Below are positions 21,000 through 33,200 of a stretch of 64,000 nt of DNA, one piece after another (position 1 is the first letter of the stretch; each line of letters starts with the position of its first letter). Source of the stretch: Bedellia somnulentella. Taxonomy: Eukaryota > Arthropoda > Insecta > Lepidoptera > Bedelliidae. Position numbers and translations under genes: made by a program. Below the pieces are notes generated by a model. It made no database searches. It was given only the letters and a program-made list of their open reading frames with translations, and was not told the DNA's origin. Location of the stretch: positions 14,756,001 to 14,820,000 of the forward strand of contig OY755171.1 in NCBI GenBank assembly GCA_963576735.1, in the 5' to 3' direction.

Positions 21000-21208
21000 A
21001 GTTGCGGTCAGTAGTGGTTCGTGGTTTATGGTGAAAACTCTTTGAGTTCTGACGCATGCGCGTGGCAGAATTGAAGGAGAGATCGCGGTAAGCACGCCAC
21101 GGCGGGAACCGGTCTGCCATTAACTGTTCTGTTTTACCGCGGCACAACTTTCAAACAAACACTTCAAATCTTTCTTGAACTTTTAAGTTTAATTTCTAAT
21201 TCATCAAA
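21000..21208 (+). promoter_or_regulatory. Probable Grd promoter and 5' leader
   Basis: A GC-rich patch (TGACGCATGCGCGTGGCAG, CACGCCACGGCGGGAACCGG, TTTTACCGCGGCAC) leads into CAAACAAACACTTCAAATC and the Grd start codon. The start context is ATCAAAATG, a good insect start. No TATA box is obvious. Confidence 0.5.
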
Positions 21209-21255
21209 ATGTGCCATTACAACTTTTTGGTTCGTTGTCTTCTACTGATGTGCGG
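21209..21255 (+). CDS. Grd: Grd exon 1, start codon and signal peptide
   Basis: Fifteen codons plus two bases: MCHYNFLVRCLLLMC and GG, ending at donor TGCGG|GTAAGT. The split codon GG|A (Gly) joins exon 2 in phase 2, exactly what exon 2 requires. It has a basic residue followed by a short leucine-rich core, as in a signal peptide. A GC-rich leader stands in front. There is no long homologous stretch to confirm it, so the call rests on phase, donor, start context and position. Confidence 0.65.
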
Positions 21256-24200
21256 GTAAGTTTTTTTCATAATATTTTAAGATTATCAAACCTACGTAGG
21301 TACATGTTTTCTTAATTGTTTTGAAATAATATATTTATAGTCATTTAATTATTGTAAATTTTGTTAAGAATTCTTTTGAAATGTTGTTCACTCAAAAAAA
21401 CGAGCATTGTTTGTTTTGTCGCATTTATATATCCAGATCTGGAATGAGCTTGGATCAAATATAATAGCTTATGTATCCGTGAAAATATTTTGGCTCAAAA
21501 ATATTCTATAGCACGATAATTTGGGTTTGAAGTTTAATGTTTAGTTTCATTATTAATTTCAGAGTGAATTATAATCGTATTATTTAGTCTAAATGTTGCT
21601 TCATATGTGTTGCTATTAATTCAGGGCTTCGCAATACACATTTTATGTTGCACGTGTTGAACGTTGTTACTAAGGGTACAGGACTATATAAATGACGGAT
21701 TGGCGATCCAAACATAAACCATACTGTATTTCAACATGTTTTACCCCTTTTTACTTTCAAAATGTGGATCTGGTTACAGTTTTTTGGGATCATAGTATGG
21801 TATTAAAAAATAATATATTCTCAAACAAACAAACTAGCTTAGTGAGAAGAACACCCGCCTATCGTGCAGAGGAGCGTGGGTTCAAATCTCGAGTCAGGTC
21901 TACACCAATGTGATGAAACCCACATGGATAGGTACTCAGTAAAAATGGCTAAGTTAAGCTTGGACAATGCATTCATGTGATGGGGGTAGGCCTTCTCACC
22001 GCACTGTATAAACTGCCACATGACAATTTACAACTCAGGCAGGATTTCACCGAAGATTTCTTAGCACGGGTTATCATAGTAATAATAATACATACATACA
22101 TATACTCACCCTATCAGTTCCAAAGGAGGTTGGAAGAGGCAATCATTTGCCACTTAGTACGATCCCGGCCAATCTTTCTAGCTTTATTTACATACACCAA
22201 AATTTTCATACATGCCTTTTTATATTCACTTTTCAGTAACCTGCCTTTTTGATAGTTTAATATCGTTGTTGATTGAACGCAACATTCGCGAAATGTGTGA
22301 AAATATAGTTAAATCTAATTAGTTATTCCTGCGTTCGGATGATGAAAGTGCTACTTAGATAAAATTTAACAACAACTGAACAACTAATGTAAAAGTAGAA
22401 TGAAATGAAGTGTTAATCAAAAACGAAATATCCAAAAATGAGTTTTAGCTGTTAAGACTTTGAAAATAACGATTCCACAGATACTGATTAAAGTGGGAAA
22501 AATATGGTAAAATAAAAAATCGCTGGATGGGGTTTCAAGTGGAATTTCCCAGGCAATCACTTAAAAGTCCAAAAGTCTTTAGCTGCCTCCATATTCTGAA
22601 CTGTTATCATTTTCACCTTTGGTCCTTTGTGGGAAATATTACTATTACATGCAAATAGTTTCATCAAGCCGCTTACATATATTAATATCTAACCAAACTA
22701 TACAATCAAACTTTTGTTTCCTAATATAACTACGACTTGAACCTGTATTTAATATTTATATCACACATTTAAAATATCGCGAAATACATCATGATTCCTT
22801 GCTTTTCGCCAAAAATAAGTTCTTTAAATATGTTCCTCGCTGTTGTTCATATTTTCCTGTGTGATTATAACTTATAGATTAATTACGTTTGTAAGTCACT
22901 TCCAAAGAAATGTTGCTATTAAATACATTTGAGAAATGACATCCTCAAGGGACTCGTACGCATTTTATGTTAATGTGGTTCCCTTGTCAGTGTCGGCATG
23001 TCGCTAATAATGCATTATAAGAAGTTTCACACAGGAGCGTTGGCGGGTCCACATTTTCATTATTTATTTTTACTTAAAGAGATAATTATATAAGGTCCAG
23101 AAGTTGGTATAATTCTATAAACATTATAAGTTAATAGCACAATAGACTTTACTCAGCGAAGGAGTATGACAACCGCGTGTATTCAAAAGTAGCATTAGAC
23201 CAGCCCTTCGGTTCAAAACATGTAAGAGTATATACGTCAAGTCTTTGAGACCTATTTATTGTACGTATAATATTGGGCCATCTTACACAAGACGAGATAT
23301 ATAAGATCTCACGCGTCTCCTACTACGGGGACAGGGCAAGGACTGAGAAAAACGATCTCAGTCTGAGACCGATTTCTCTTTAAAGTTTTAGTTGATTATT
23401 ATATTGATAAAATATTTATACATAGATAACCAAATGGGATTATTAATCCCAAAAAGGTAGTAGCCAGAGTTTCAGAATTATAAATTCCGCAGCGGCTATT
23501 AGAAATTAAGTAGGAAAAATTAATTCCTAAGTCAATTACATAATAAAAATATTTTTAAAACTAGCAAGGACTGTAAGATATACCGTCAAAAAAACCATAA
23601 CACACGATTGACTAGAATAAATTTCAAGAGCTGGCTGCATAAGTTCTTACTATTACAAATCGTTCTACTATTAATATGTTATTTTAACTTATTTTAAAAA
23701 CATCTCAAAAATGATAATTATTTCATTATGTTTTGTTTCGAAAGTAGTTCAACAACCAATAAAGTTCCATTTTGAATCAACAATCTACTTTGCTCATAAA
23801 TATTTTCAGTTCATTTTAATTTACATCACCCCAGCTTCGTTTAAAGTATAAAATGTTTACCGCGTGAAAGCGTCGAATTTCAACTATGTAAACAAGTGTG
23901 TATAAAACTAAAGCCGTGAACGAGTTTTCGCCAAACAATCAGTTTCGGAATGTTGATAAATGAAGTGAAAGTAACTCAAGATCGGTTCCGTTAAATATTA
24001 AAACAGTCTTATTTTATTCTTAGACATTAACTCAGCAAAAAACGGAGACACGATGTTGTTCTAGCCCATTTTGGTATTTCAAGTCGGCTGATTTATGAGG
24101 AGAGAAAAATTAGCGTAAATATCTGTATAAACAGGAATTTTCGTTGGACTAAATTGGATGGATAAAGTAAATTTGATGTTGGCTTTCTTTCTCTTACGTA

Positions 24201-27200
24201 TTTTCTAAAAAACTGAGCATCGATCAAGTTATGTATTGACTTACTCTTTTCTAAGGTCTGTATTGAATCACAGATATCGTTTTTATAAAATTAAATGATT
24301 GAATAGGGTGAAAACCGATGTCGACTACGTCTGTGGCGGAGTGTATAGCTGAATAGCTTCTCGGTCTAGAGATTGTGGGTTCGAATACCGCTGAGTGCAC
24401 CATTTGTACTATGTGTATAAATTATATTTTTGAGTCTTGGATGTTATGTATATGTGTATTTAATAGTACAGTATACATTATATTGTTAAGGTAGTATCCC
24501 ATAATAAAAGTTAGTGAGTTGTACTTAGTTTGGGGCTAACTTGATCTGCGTAGTATCTGTACGTATATACATTTATTTGTATTGTGAAAGCATGATGCTA
24601 TACAATATTTTTTTCTCAACACGTTTTAATTTTATTTTAATAATAACAGCGAATATTCTAGACTATAATCTACAGAATATTCAATACATGTTGATTTACA
24701 TAAATAAGAATTGCTCGCAGTATGTTACATAAGGAATTTTGGCGCCCAATAAGTTAGATGTCTCATCGCTCATGAAGTCTTGTCGCTTCAGGCAACACTG
24801 GTTTTCCTGTACATGTCTGGAAAACGTGTGATTGATTTGAAAATAACATAACCGAAGTATAATAGAGCATCGGCATGAACTTAAAATGTTTTACAGAAAT
24901 TTCGATAGTTTAGATTGGAGCGTGAGACGCGACGACGGTCGAGCTTTACGAATGTCATTACCATCACAATGATTTGGCTCCCAAACATCTCGAGTGTTGG
25001 TTTATCGATTTTCTGTTTCAAAGTTGTAGTGATTTTGAGATAACAGGATGATTGGACTCGTGTTCAGATATACGTTAATTTGATTGCGTCTGTTCAAGCC
25101 GGCTTCTATCTATCATTTTAGCAACACATATTAAAAGCTACCTTAGGATAATAACAGCATTTAACCCAAGTAAGATAATTTACTTTCTCTTATAAGATAA
25201 TGTTAAACTGGTGATGGATTACCAATGAAACAAACTAATTATCTCATTACTGGTTCCTAGTATGATGATAATTTAAGTATTATCGATATACTTATATGTA
25301 CTTACATAACAACAAATTAACACCTCCGAAGTGGGAAGAATAAAGGAGCATGTAAGAAAATATTGATGAATGTAAACGAAGCTTGAGATTTTTGCGATCG
25401 ATTGCCTCTGCTTACCCCAATGGGAATTAACGGCGTAAGTATATGTATGTATGACACCTCTCTAAAATATCACTCCAAAAAGCAGCACTTACACGAATAA
25501 TACATACATTAGACCGACGGTACTTGAGTAGCAGTATGAACCCGCGGCCTCGTCGGTCCTGTAAAACATGTAAATGTAATTGTGTCACAAACAGCGTCTA
25601 CAGGCTGCCATAGCGCTTGCTGCATACGGATTCAATAAAGTGCTATCTCCGTACGCAAACGAACGTAAACTCAATGTTACACCTTATCACGTTTTGTAGA
25701 GCTTTTTTAAGGGCATTCAGATTTATGGGTTGCGCGTCACGTACTCGATAAGGAGACGATAGGGGAATAAGGATGTAGTGGTCTTTCATATAACACGTAA
25801 GAAAAGTTTATGAAGAGATTTTATATTGAACTACTTTTTCAGTATTTTTCTCAATAACTTAGGGCATTCCCTAAAACTCGTTAACTGAAATTAAACCTGA
25901 GTATCTTTATGGCTCTCACGTTTATGCCGAATATCCCCGAAGGGGTTGGCAAAGGTACTTACTAATACTTCTGAACATCAAGTGACATTGTCACCTCAGA
26001 GTTCAGAGTACCCACGTTTTGGACAGTGTACTCGCGTGATGGGGGCAGGCCTATCGCCGTTTGGTACGAATACACTGTCACATGACTAAGTGCAACTAAG
26101 CGTTATAGGGGGGCAGGCAGAGGTGAGTATATTTTTATGAATGTATGTATTAATTAAAGTAACCTAAGAAGTTGCTTTCAAAATAAAATTTGGGCTCGTT
26201 TGTTTACAAAAATATGCAATATTTTATTTTACATACATGCATATACTCACGGCTATATATCCATAGACGGAGTAGCCAGAGCTAAGGAATTAGAAAATCT
26301 TCAGCAACTTTTAGAAATCTGAGAGGGGAATAGATGGTAAAAAAAAGGTTGGTGATGGGTCTCCAACCGCATCGCCCAAAAATCCCTTAAAAGCCCCAAT
26401 ACCGTTAGTCGCCTTTTACGTACACCCACCGGAAGAAATGGGGTAGTGCTATTCTAAGCCGACACTACACAGCTACCAGTTCGTTTGTATTGTATATGTA
26501 ATATTAATTTACAACTTTTGTAGAATATATATTAATTAATTTAGAAGAATAAAAAAATATCCAAAGATTAATAGATGAATGAACGAAGATTGAGAGGTTT
26601 GTAAGGATCGCACAAAATGGCGATCGATAGTCTCTGCCTACCCCAATGGGATCTAATGGCGTGAGTATATATATATGTATGTAACTTTTTTGATGTTACA
26701 TTCTGAAGTTGCGTAACAAAATATTATGTATTCGAAAAAGCATCGCTGTGTTAATAAATATGTAAATGGTAGTCGTTTACTCCCATTCAGTGTCGTTGAT
26801 TAGGTGCTAAGTTGTGTGACGAAGAGCGGGGGTCAGATTTGATTTGGTGCCAACTATCGACCGCTGCTTAACTCGTCAATGTCAATAGCTACTTCCTTAA
26901 ATGACCTAACGCCCTGTTTCTTTGAGATCTTTAGCATTGACATTGTTTATTCATTTCTATTATTATTCTTAGTTATAGTAAAAAAATATACACTTATTTA
27001 TGATTCAGATTCAGCATGAAATGTTTTAACAGACTGCGATATCCGATAAAATATTATTTGAGCATACCCTCTTAGAAATTGAACCCGAGAACGGGAACCA
27101 CGGAGGCAGTCAATATATTGGTTGTTTTTGTAAATATTAGATATCGTGTTTCCATGAACAGATTTTGAGAATATGCTATATTGCAAATTATTCTCATTGA

Positions 27201-30200
27201 AACTATTATTTAAATTTTGACGTGACAACGTCTTATAAATTGGTTTGCCGGGTGACACTTCAAGAAACTGCGTTACGCTCCGCTCACGTTATGCGCTCAC
27301 AATGAGAGCGAGTGAGAGGCACGCGTCCCTTCCACTCGGGCATGGTTAGCCCGCCTAAGAGCGAGAGAGACAGATGAAGTTATTCATCCTTCTTCCTACT
27401 GTACGAATGAATATTCACATTAAAATTATTTTACCACTGAAAGTCGTTGTCACTTAAAACTTTCGCCCGTATACCGACTTATACAGGCAACCAATTTTTA
27501 TTGAGATCATTGGATTTGCACATGGCACACAGATCAGTATAGCACGAATTTATAATATTTTGTATGGCACGATGCAGTAATGTTCTCATCCGCCATAAAA
27601 CGTAGCATCTTCCGTACTCCAGCCATATAATTTATTAGTTTAGGGTCATGCGAATAAAGATATCGGGCAGTCATCTGTGTCGAACAAAAACTGCAACAGT
27701 TGTTTCTCATAAAATTTAAATATAAAACGCTCGCATTTTATTTCAGGGTCTATACTGCCATATGTTAACCAAAGGCACAGGCTTTACCTGTAATGTATCT
27801 TGTTTTACGTACACCAGAGGTCGTCCAATGATCGCAATTCGAGTACAAATTTAATTTCAGTATGAAGCCGACTTGATATAAACTTTAAAATATAATGTGA
27901 ACGTTAATTTATCCATAGACTTAGGAAAAGCATGTAAATGCATGTGGGTCAAATAAAACATATGGTTGTGTGAGTTATGCATTGATGTATCTACCTAAAG
28001 TGTATAATTATTCAAGAGAGTGAGAGAGAGAGAGACGATAAAAAAATACGTTATTATTATGCTAGTACCATACTTGAGCCAAATTGCATTTGCAAAGCGT
28101 AAAATTGGACGCCCCATGCTAAGGTTCAAAGACTGCGCAAAACGCGACATGATCGCATTCCACATCGACTGCGACAAATGGGAAGACCTCGCTTCTGACC
28201 GTGATGAGTGGAGGAAACTCATTCACGAGGGCTGCGGGACCCACGACAAGGCCTGGTTTGCAAATCTAGCACAAAAACGTGCCAAAGGACATGCTTGCGC
28301 TGTGAGTTCCATTCCACCGGACTCTCGGTTTGTGTGCGGGAAGTGCGGACGAAGGTGTCGTTCGAGAATTGGTCTTTTTAGCCACGAGCGACGATGCTCC
28401 TCTCGCATAGGCGCTGCTTAAATCATCTGACAAGATGTTGAAGGCTCTAATGATGAGTACCATACTGTACACATGTAACCGTCATGACTTTTTTTTTAAT
28501 AAGAAAACCTACGATACTTGTATACTGTCACGATAATTTTGCTTTATTTACAGAAAATTAATGACTAAGGCGTTGCCTGCAATATAATTGCATCGTTTTA
28601 TGCTTTAAATAGGATTTGCTGTCAGTCTCCCGGCGCAATCTAATTTATTCACGCTCGTGTTTCATCAATGTAGGGCTGGTAAAAAATTGTATTCATTTAT
28701 AAAACCGAACCTTGTTTCAAGTTTCAATTTCAATACAATTTATTAAGCGAAGAGAGGGTGCATCTCTGATTTTATCATTTATGTACTTTTCTCTTATTGC
28801 AAAGCTGTTCACTTACTAGATTATGATCATATTGTTTTATTACTTTTATTTCTAATCGGTGATTCATTGTGTGATAATTCTTCGGTGATTCACAAACATA
28901 AACGTTCACGCCGTTTATCCCCGAGGGGGTTGGCAGAGGTACCAATATAGACAGTGTACTAACGTGATAGGGGCAGGTCTATCGCCGTTTCGTACGAATA
29001 CACAGTAACATAGCTAAGTAACTCGGCCATGTAGGTTTCCCGACGATGTTTTCCCTACCCACTGGTAGAAATACATTCTATTCTAAGCCGACACTACACA
29101 GCTAACTATGTCTATATTTTTTTTCTATCTTTAATACTGGGATACCTGAATCACCGAATGATATATAAAGATATATATCTGATATGATAGTCCAGTCCTG
29201 TAAACAGACAGGCGTGAGTTCAAATCCCGGGTCGGGCCTACACCAATTTGTCTTTTCTAAAGTCATAAGTGTGGTTAATATATCATGGTGGTTAACGGTG
29301 AGTAAGAGGCGACTAAGGGTTTTATGGTTATTAAAAAAATTTTTGGGTGTTGCGACCTTTATTTACTGTCTTTTCTTCACTCAACTTCCAAAAGTGGCTA
29401 AGGAATTTCTTATTCTGTAGCTCTGGCTACACCATCAAGGGATTAATAGCCATGAGTATATGTATGTATGTATAGTTATCATTACCAAGATTTGCATTGA
29501 TTATATTTACGTAATACCACTTTTATTTGGTCATAAAATTAAACTACAAAAGATTAGCTTAAAATTTTAGAAAAGCATTAATAAATAACTTCAAAAGCTT
29601 TTTTTGAATGCTGTTGGCTGTCGCGTTTGTTCCAGCACAAATAAATAAATAGTTACATCTATAGTAAAACCGGCCAGTTTTACTGTAGGTACCTAGTATT
29701 AATGTGGACTTTGCTGCTATACCTAGGTAGGTACCCAAAATCTACCGAACGGTAGTTCTTAGAATTTTCTTTAGTCGTCTATGATCTTAGTAATCTATAT
29801 GTCAGGGGTTATGCATGTCTGTAATGAACTCCAAAGAGTATGAATACCATTTTGACTCTAACCAAAAATAATACCAATTACACGAAAATCATTAAAATAA
29901 ACAAAATATTGTAAAATCACTAAGGTCATGGTGAAAGAAATGAATATAAATATTTAATTTAATAACATATTATAAAATGCACATAGAAGAGTGATAACAA
30001 TGCAAATAAAGTCACAAATCTGATTCAGAAATACCAAAACGCTGAATAATGCAAAACCAAACTTTTTCATTGGCGAATGAATGATACCCATATCCCCATT
30101 CATCGTTAGTAAGATCTTTTTACTTTTTGGTTACATTATTGGAAATATATTCTCTAATGACACGGGCTATTTCGTTGGAAGCTTCCTCATATTTTTTGGT

Positions 30201-33200
30201 CACTTAATTGACCTAATGGTAGCAACTGTGACAACAACGCGGGACTTCAACTATATGCTGAAATACCAGAAGCGCACCTTTGAAATTGAATTCCTCTCAC
30301 AAAGACGCCCTCAACCTATAACCTAGAATATTTCAACATGTGGCTGAATGGGTCAGTTTGGACAAATGTTAAGTTGGGAAGAGTTTGTGCAGAAGATCCT
30401 CCCCATATTCGGGCATTTCATAATGGCTTTCGGTTATATTCTGGAGCATGTGAATAGTGTGCCACCTCCAATAGCTAGCGCGTTTGTGCTGTTGGGACAT
30501 GTCTGTGTGTTATGTAACACTGATGTTTTAAATCCGGCCCGACCGAATACGCATTTCATTAATTTGGTGTTTCTTGGTGCTAACATACTAGTTTTTGTTT
30601 ACGATTGTCTTGCGGTACTACAAATATCTGCATGAGTGCTAAATTTAAATTGTATACATTGATTCTCAGCCAATTCATTTTAAGACTGTTCACGAATTGT
30701 CCTTTTTCCATAAATATAACGTCGGCCGGGTAGATCGGCGTAGATTCATGATTCCTCAATGACAAATCAGACACAGAAATAAATAATCACAGCTTTAATC
30801 AACTTCGCCACTATTCACAAATTAACTAAGTACAAATTATATTGCGTTAACACCGATTAGAAACGTATGACGGTTCCGAGCACAACCGATCCACTCTTTG
30901 TCCATCCTCAGAATGATCCTTGCCCGAACTCCATCAGAGGGCGCACGATTACCTCGTGACCACACCCTTCCGCTTCTTACCACTTAGTCAACTGAGTCAA
31001 ATCAGCAACTCTATTAGGTATTACCGACACGTAGTCAATTCAGTAACTGTATTAGGTGCCGCCGACATGTAGTCAAATGAGCAACCATATTAGGTGCCGC
31101 CGACACGGCCATCCTGACAAGACACACGTCCTCGTGTGTTACTCGGCATCTGAAACAATATCAGATGGCAATACCACTTGTCCAAAATACTGACTTCCTC
31201 AATGAGGATTGTTCAATTTCAAAACAAAAAATACTTTATTACTTAAATGCTTTTCAGGAACTCACACACAAAAAGTTATTACAACAATCCTCACTAAAGA
31301 AAAGTCACTAATAAGTGTTCGCATTTATGGTTCATAGAGTGATCAAACAAACAGATCATCCCAGTGATCAAACAGTCAGATCTTCCCAGTGATCAAACAA
31401 ACAGATCATCCCAGTGATCAAACAAACAGATCATCCCAGTGATCAAACAAACAGATCATCCCAGTGATCAAACAGTCAGGTCATCCCAGTGACCTAAACT
31501 CATATCATTAACGGTCATCCCAGTGACAGCGAAAATCAGAGTTGGTCATCCCAGTGACCCCAAAACACATCTTCAGCGGTCATCCCAGTGACCCTGAAAC
31601 TCATCTTTAGTGGTCATCCCAGTGACCCTAAAACACATCGTCAGCGGTCATCCCAGTGACCCTGAAACTCATCTTTAGTGGTCATCCCAGTGACCCTAAA
31701 ACACATCTTCAGCGGTCATCCCAGTGACCCTAAAACACATCTTTAGCGGTCATCCCAGTGACCCTAAAACCCCTATATTCATGTGTGGTCATGTGTCATC
31801 TTAGTGACCACTACAATTTAACAAATGTCTCACAAAAGAAAGTTTATACCTACTGACAGAACTGAGAAAATTAATAAATTTCACTCAACTCATTCAATAA
31901 GGATTCAGAACCCTCAATAGATTGATCGGTACTCGAAACGGGAATCAAATGAAATCCACTTGCACAATCAAAGAGTAAAAAGAAATTCGCGCCGTTCAAT
32001 CGTGCAATTAAATCTGATGTGAAAGATACAGGAAACCAATCGGGCACTGAATTACTATTTAGTTCGCGATAGTCTACGCACATGCTATCGATACCATCAC
32101 TTTTCTTTACTAATAACGCAGGGCTGGAGAATGGGGAACAACAGGGCCTAATTATGTTAGCTTGTAAAAGTTCATTGACCTTAGCTCTTATCACCCGCCG
32201 CCGTTCATCCGGCGTGAATGAATTTTCATTAACAAGTATAGTGTAAAAACCAACAATAAGGTTACTTACTATTTTTAAAATACCCAGCAACTCGCTTTTT
32301 GCAGCGTCACTAACATCGCATCAACTTGTGCTAAATTTATTTCAGACGCTATGTTTACTTGAGAACTGTATTCAACATTTAACTTTCGAGAGTGAAATTT
32401 GAGGTAGACATATTTACGGGAAAGCCTAGCGCTAAAAGGTCTCTACCTAGCATTATATTACAACGCAGGTACATATCTGGCAACACGTGGAGTAAAAAAA
32501 CTCATATCTAAAATCACAGACCTTCACCTTACACAATATTTGTACTGTGCTAACCGTACTACTCAAGCCTATTCCAGTTAAATTTATAACATCGTTTTTT
32601 TTTTCCACAAAACTTTGACGCTACGCTCTCTTAAAGTAACGAGCATTCGGCTCCCCAATCATAATTAAAAATAAAGCGCTCACCAGAATGAGTCGGTGTA
32701 CCTGAAGGTGGTTATACTGCAAACGTCAACTCTACTCGATGCGAGTACTGGTACCTGAACCTCCGGCGCTGGTGCCGCTCGTGCACCGGCGCGCAACGTG
32801 TCGCGTCGTTCCACAATTGAAACACACCAATAGCTTGATGAACTGGCTAGTAAAGAGTATGACGTCGCAGTTTTCCCGCTCACTGGCTTGGACTAGAAGC
32901 GATGTTTAGGTCTTATCTTAGACCAACATACATCGGCTTTGTGTCCAAATTTTCCACATGTGTAACATTGTGATAACCAATTGGATGCAGATCCTTTTAA
33001 CGTGCGGCTCATCGCCACGACGAGGCTTCCACCCTGCAGTGGATGGAACCGTATTCGTACAGAATCCGTAGTTAAACACCAGGAGCTCGGAGTTGAATTC
33101 CGGTAGAGTGACTTTATCACTGGACACTGTAAGAGGTTTTAACGCTCCAATAAAGGTTAACATATTTCGATTTTGCACTTCAAATAAACTTTTCCATTTA

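Larger units (their letters stand above)
13841..21000. other. Lcch3-Grd intergenic DNA outside listed repeats
   Basis: AT-rich sequence between the two divergent genes. I see no gene in 13,840-14,900, 15,010-17,430, 17,690-18,650, 19,440-20,350 or 20,565-20,990. A moderately GC-rich patch at about 14,480-14,600 could be an untranslated exon or element of either gene, but no splice logic proves it. Confidence 0.5.

Noticed and set aside
28223..28472. Minus-strand ORFs over 60 aa
   Set aside because: Shadows of the LINE C-terminal fragment on the plus strand.
31338..31810. CRISPR-like array of dyad repeats
   Set aside because: The spacers between dyads are themselves repeated (25- and 34-bp units), so it is a tandem repeat in a retrotransposon.
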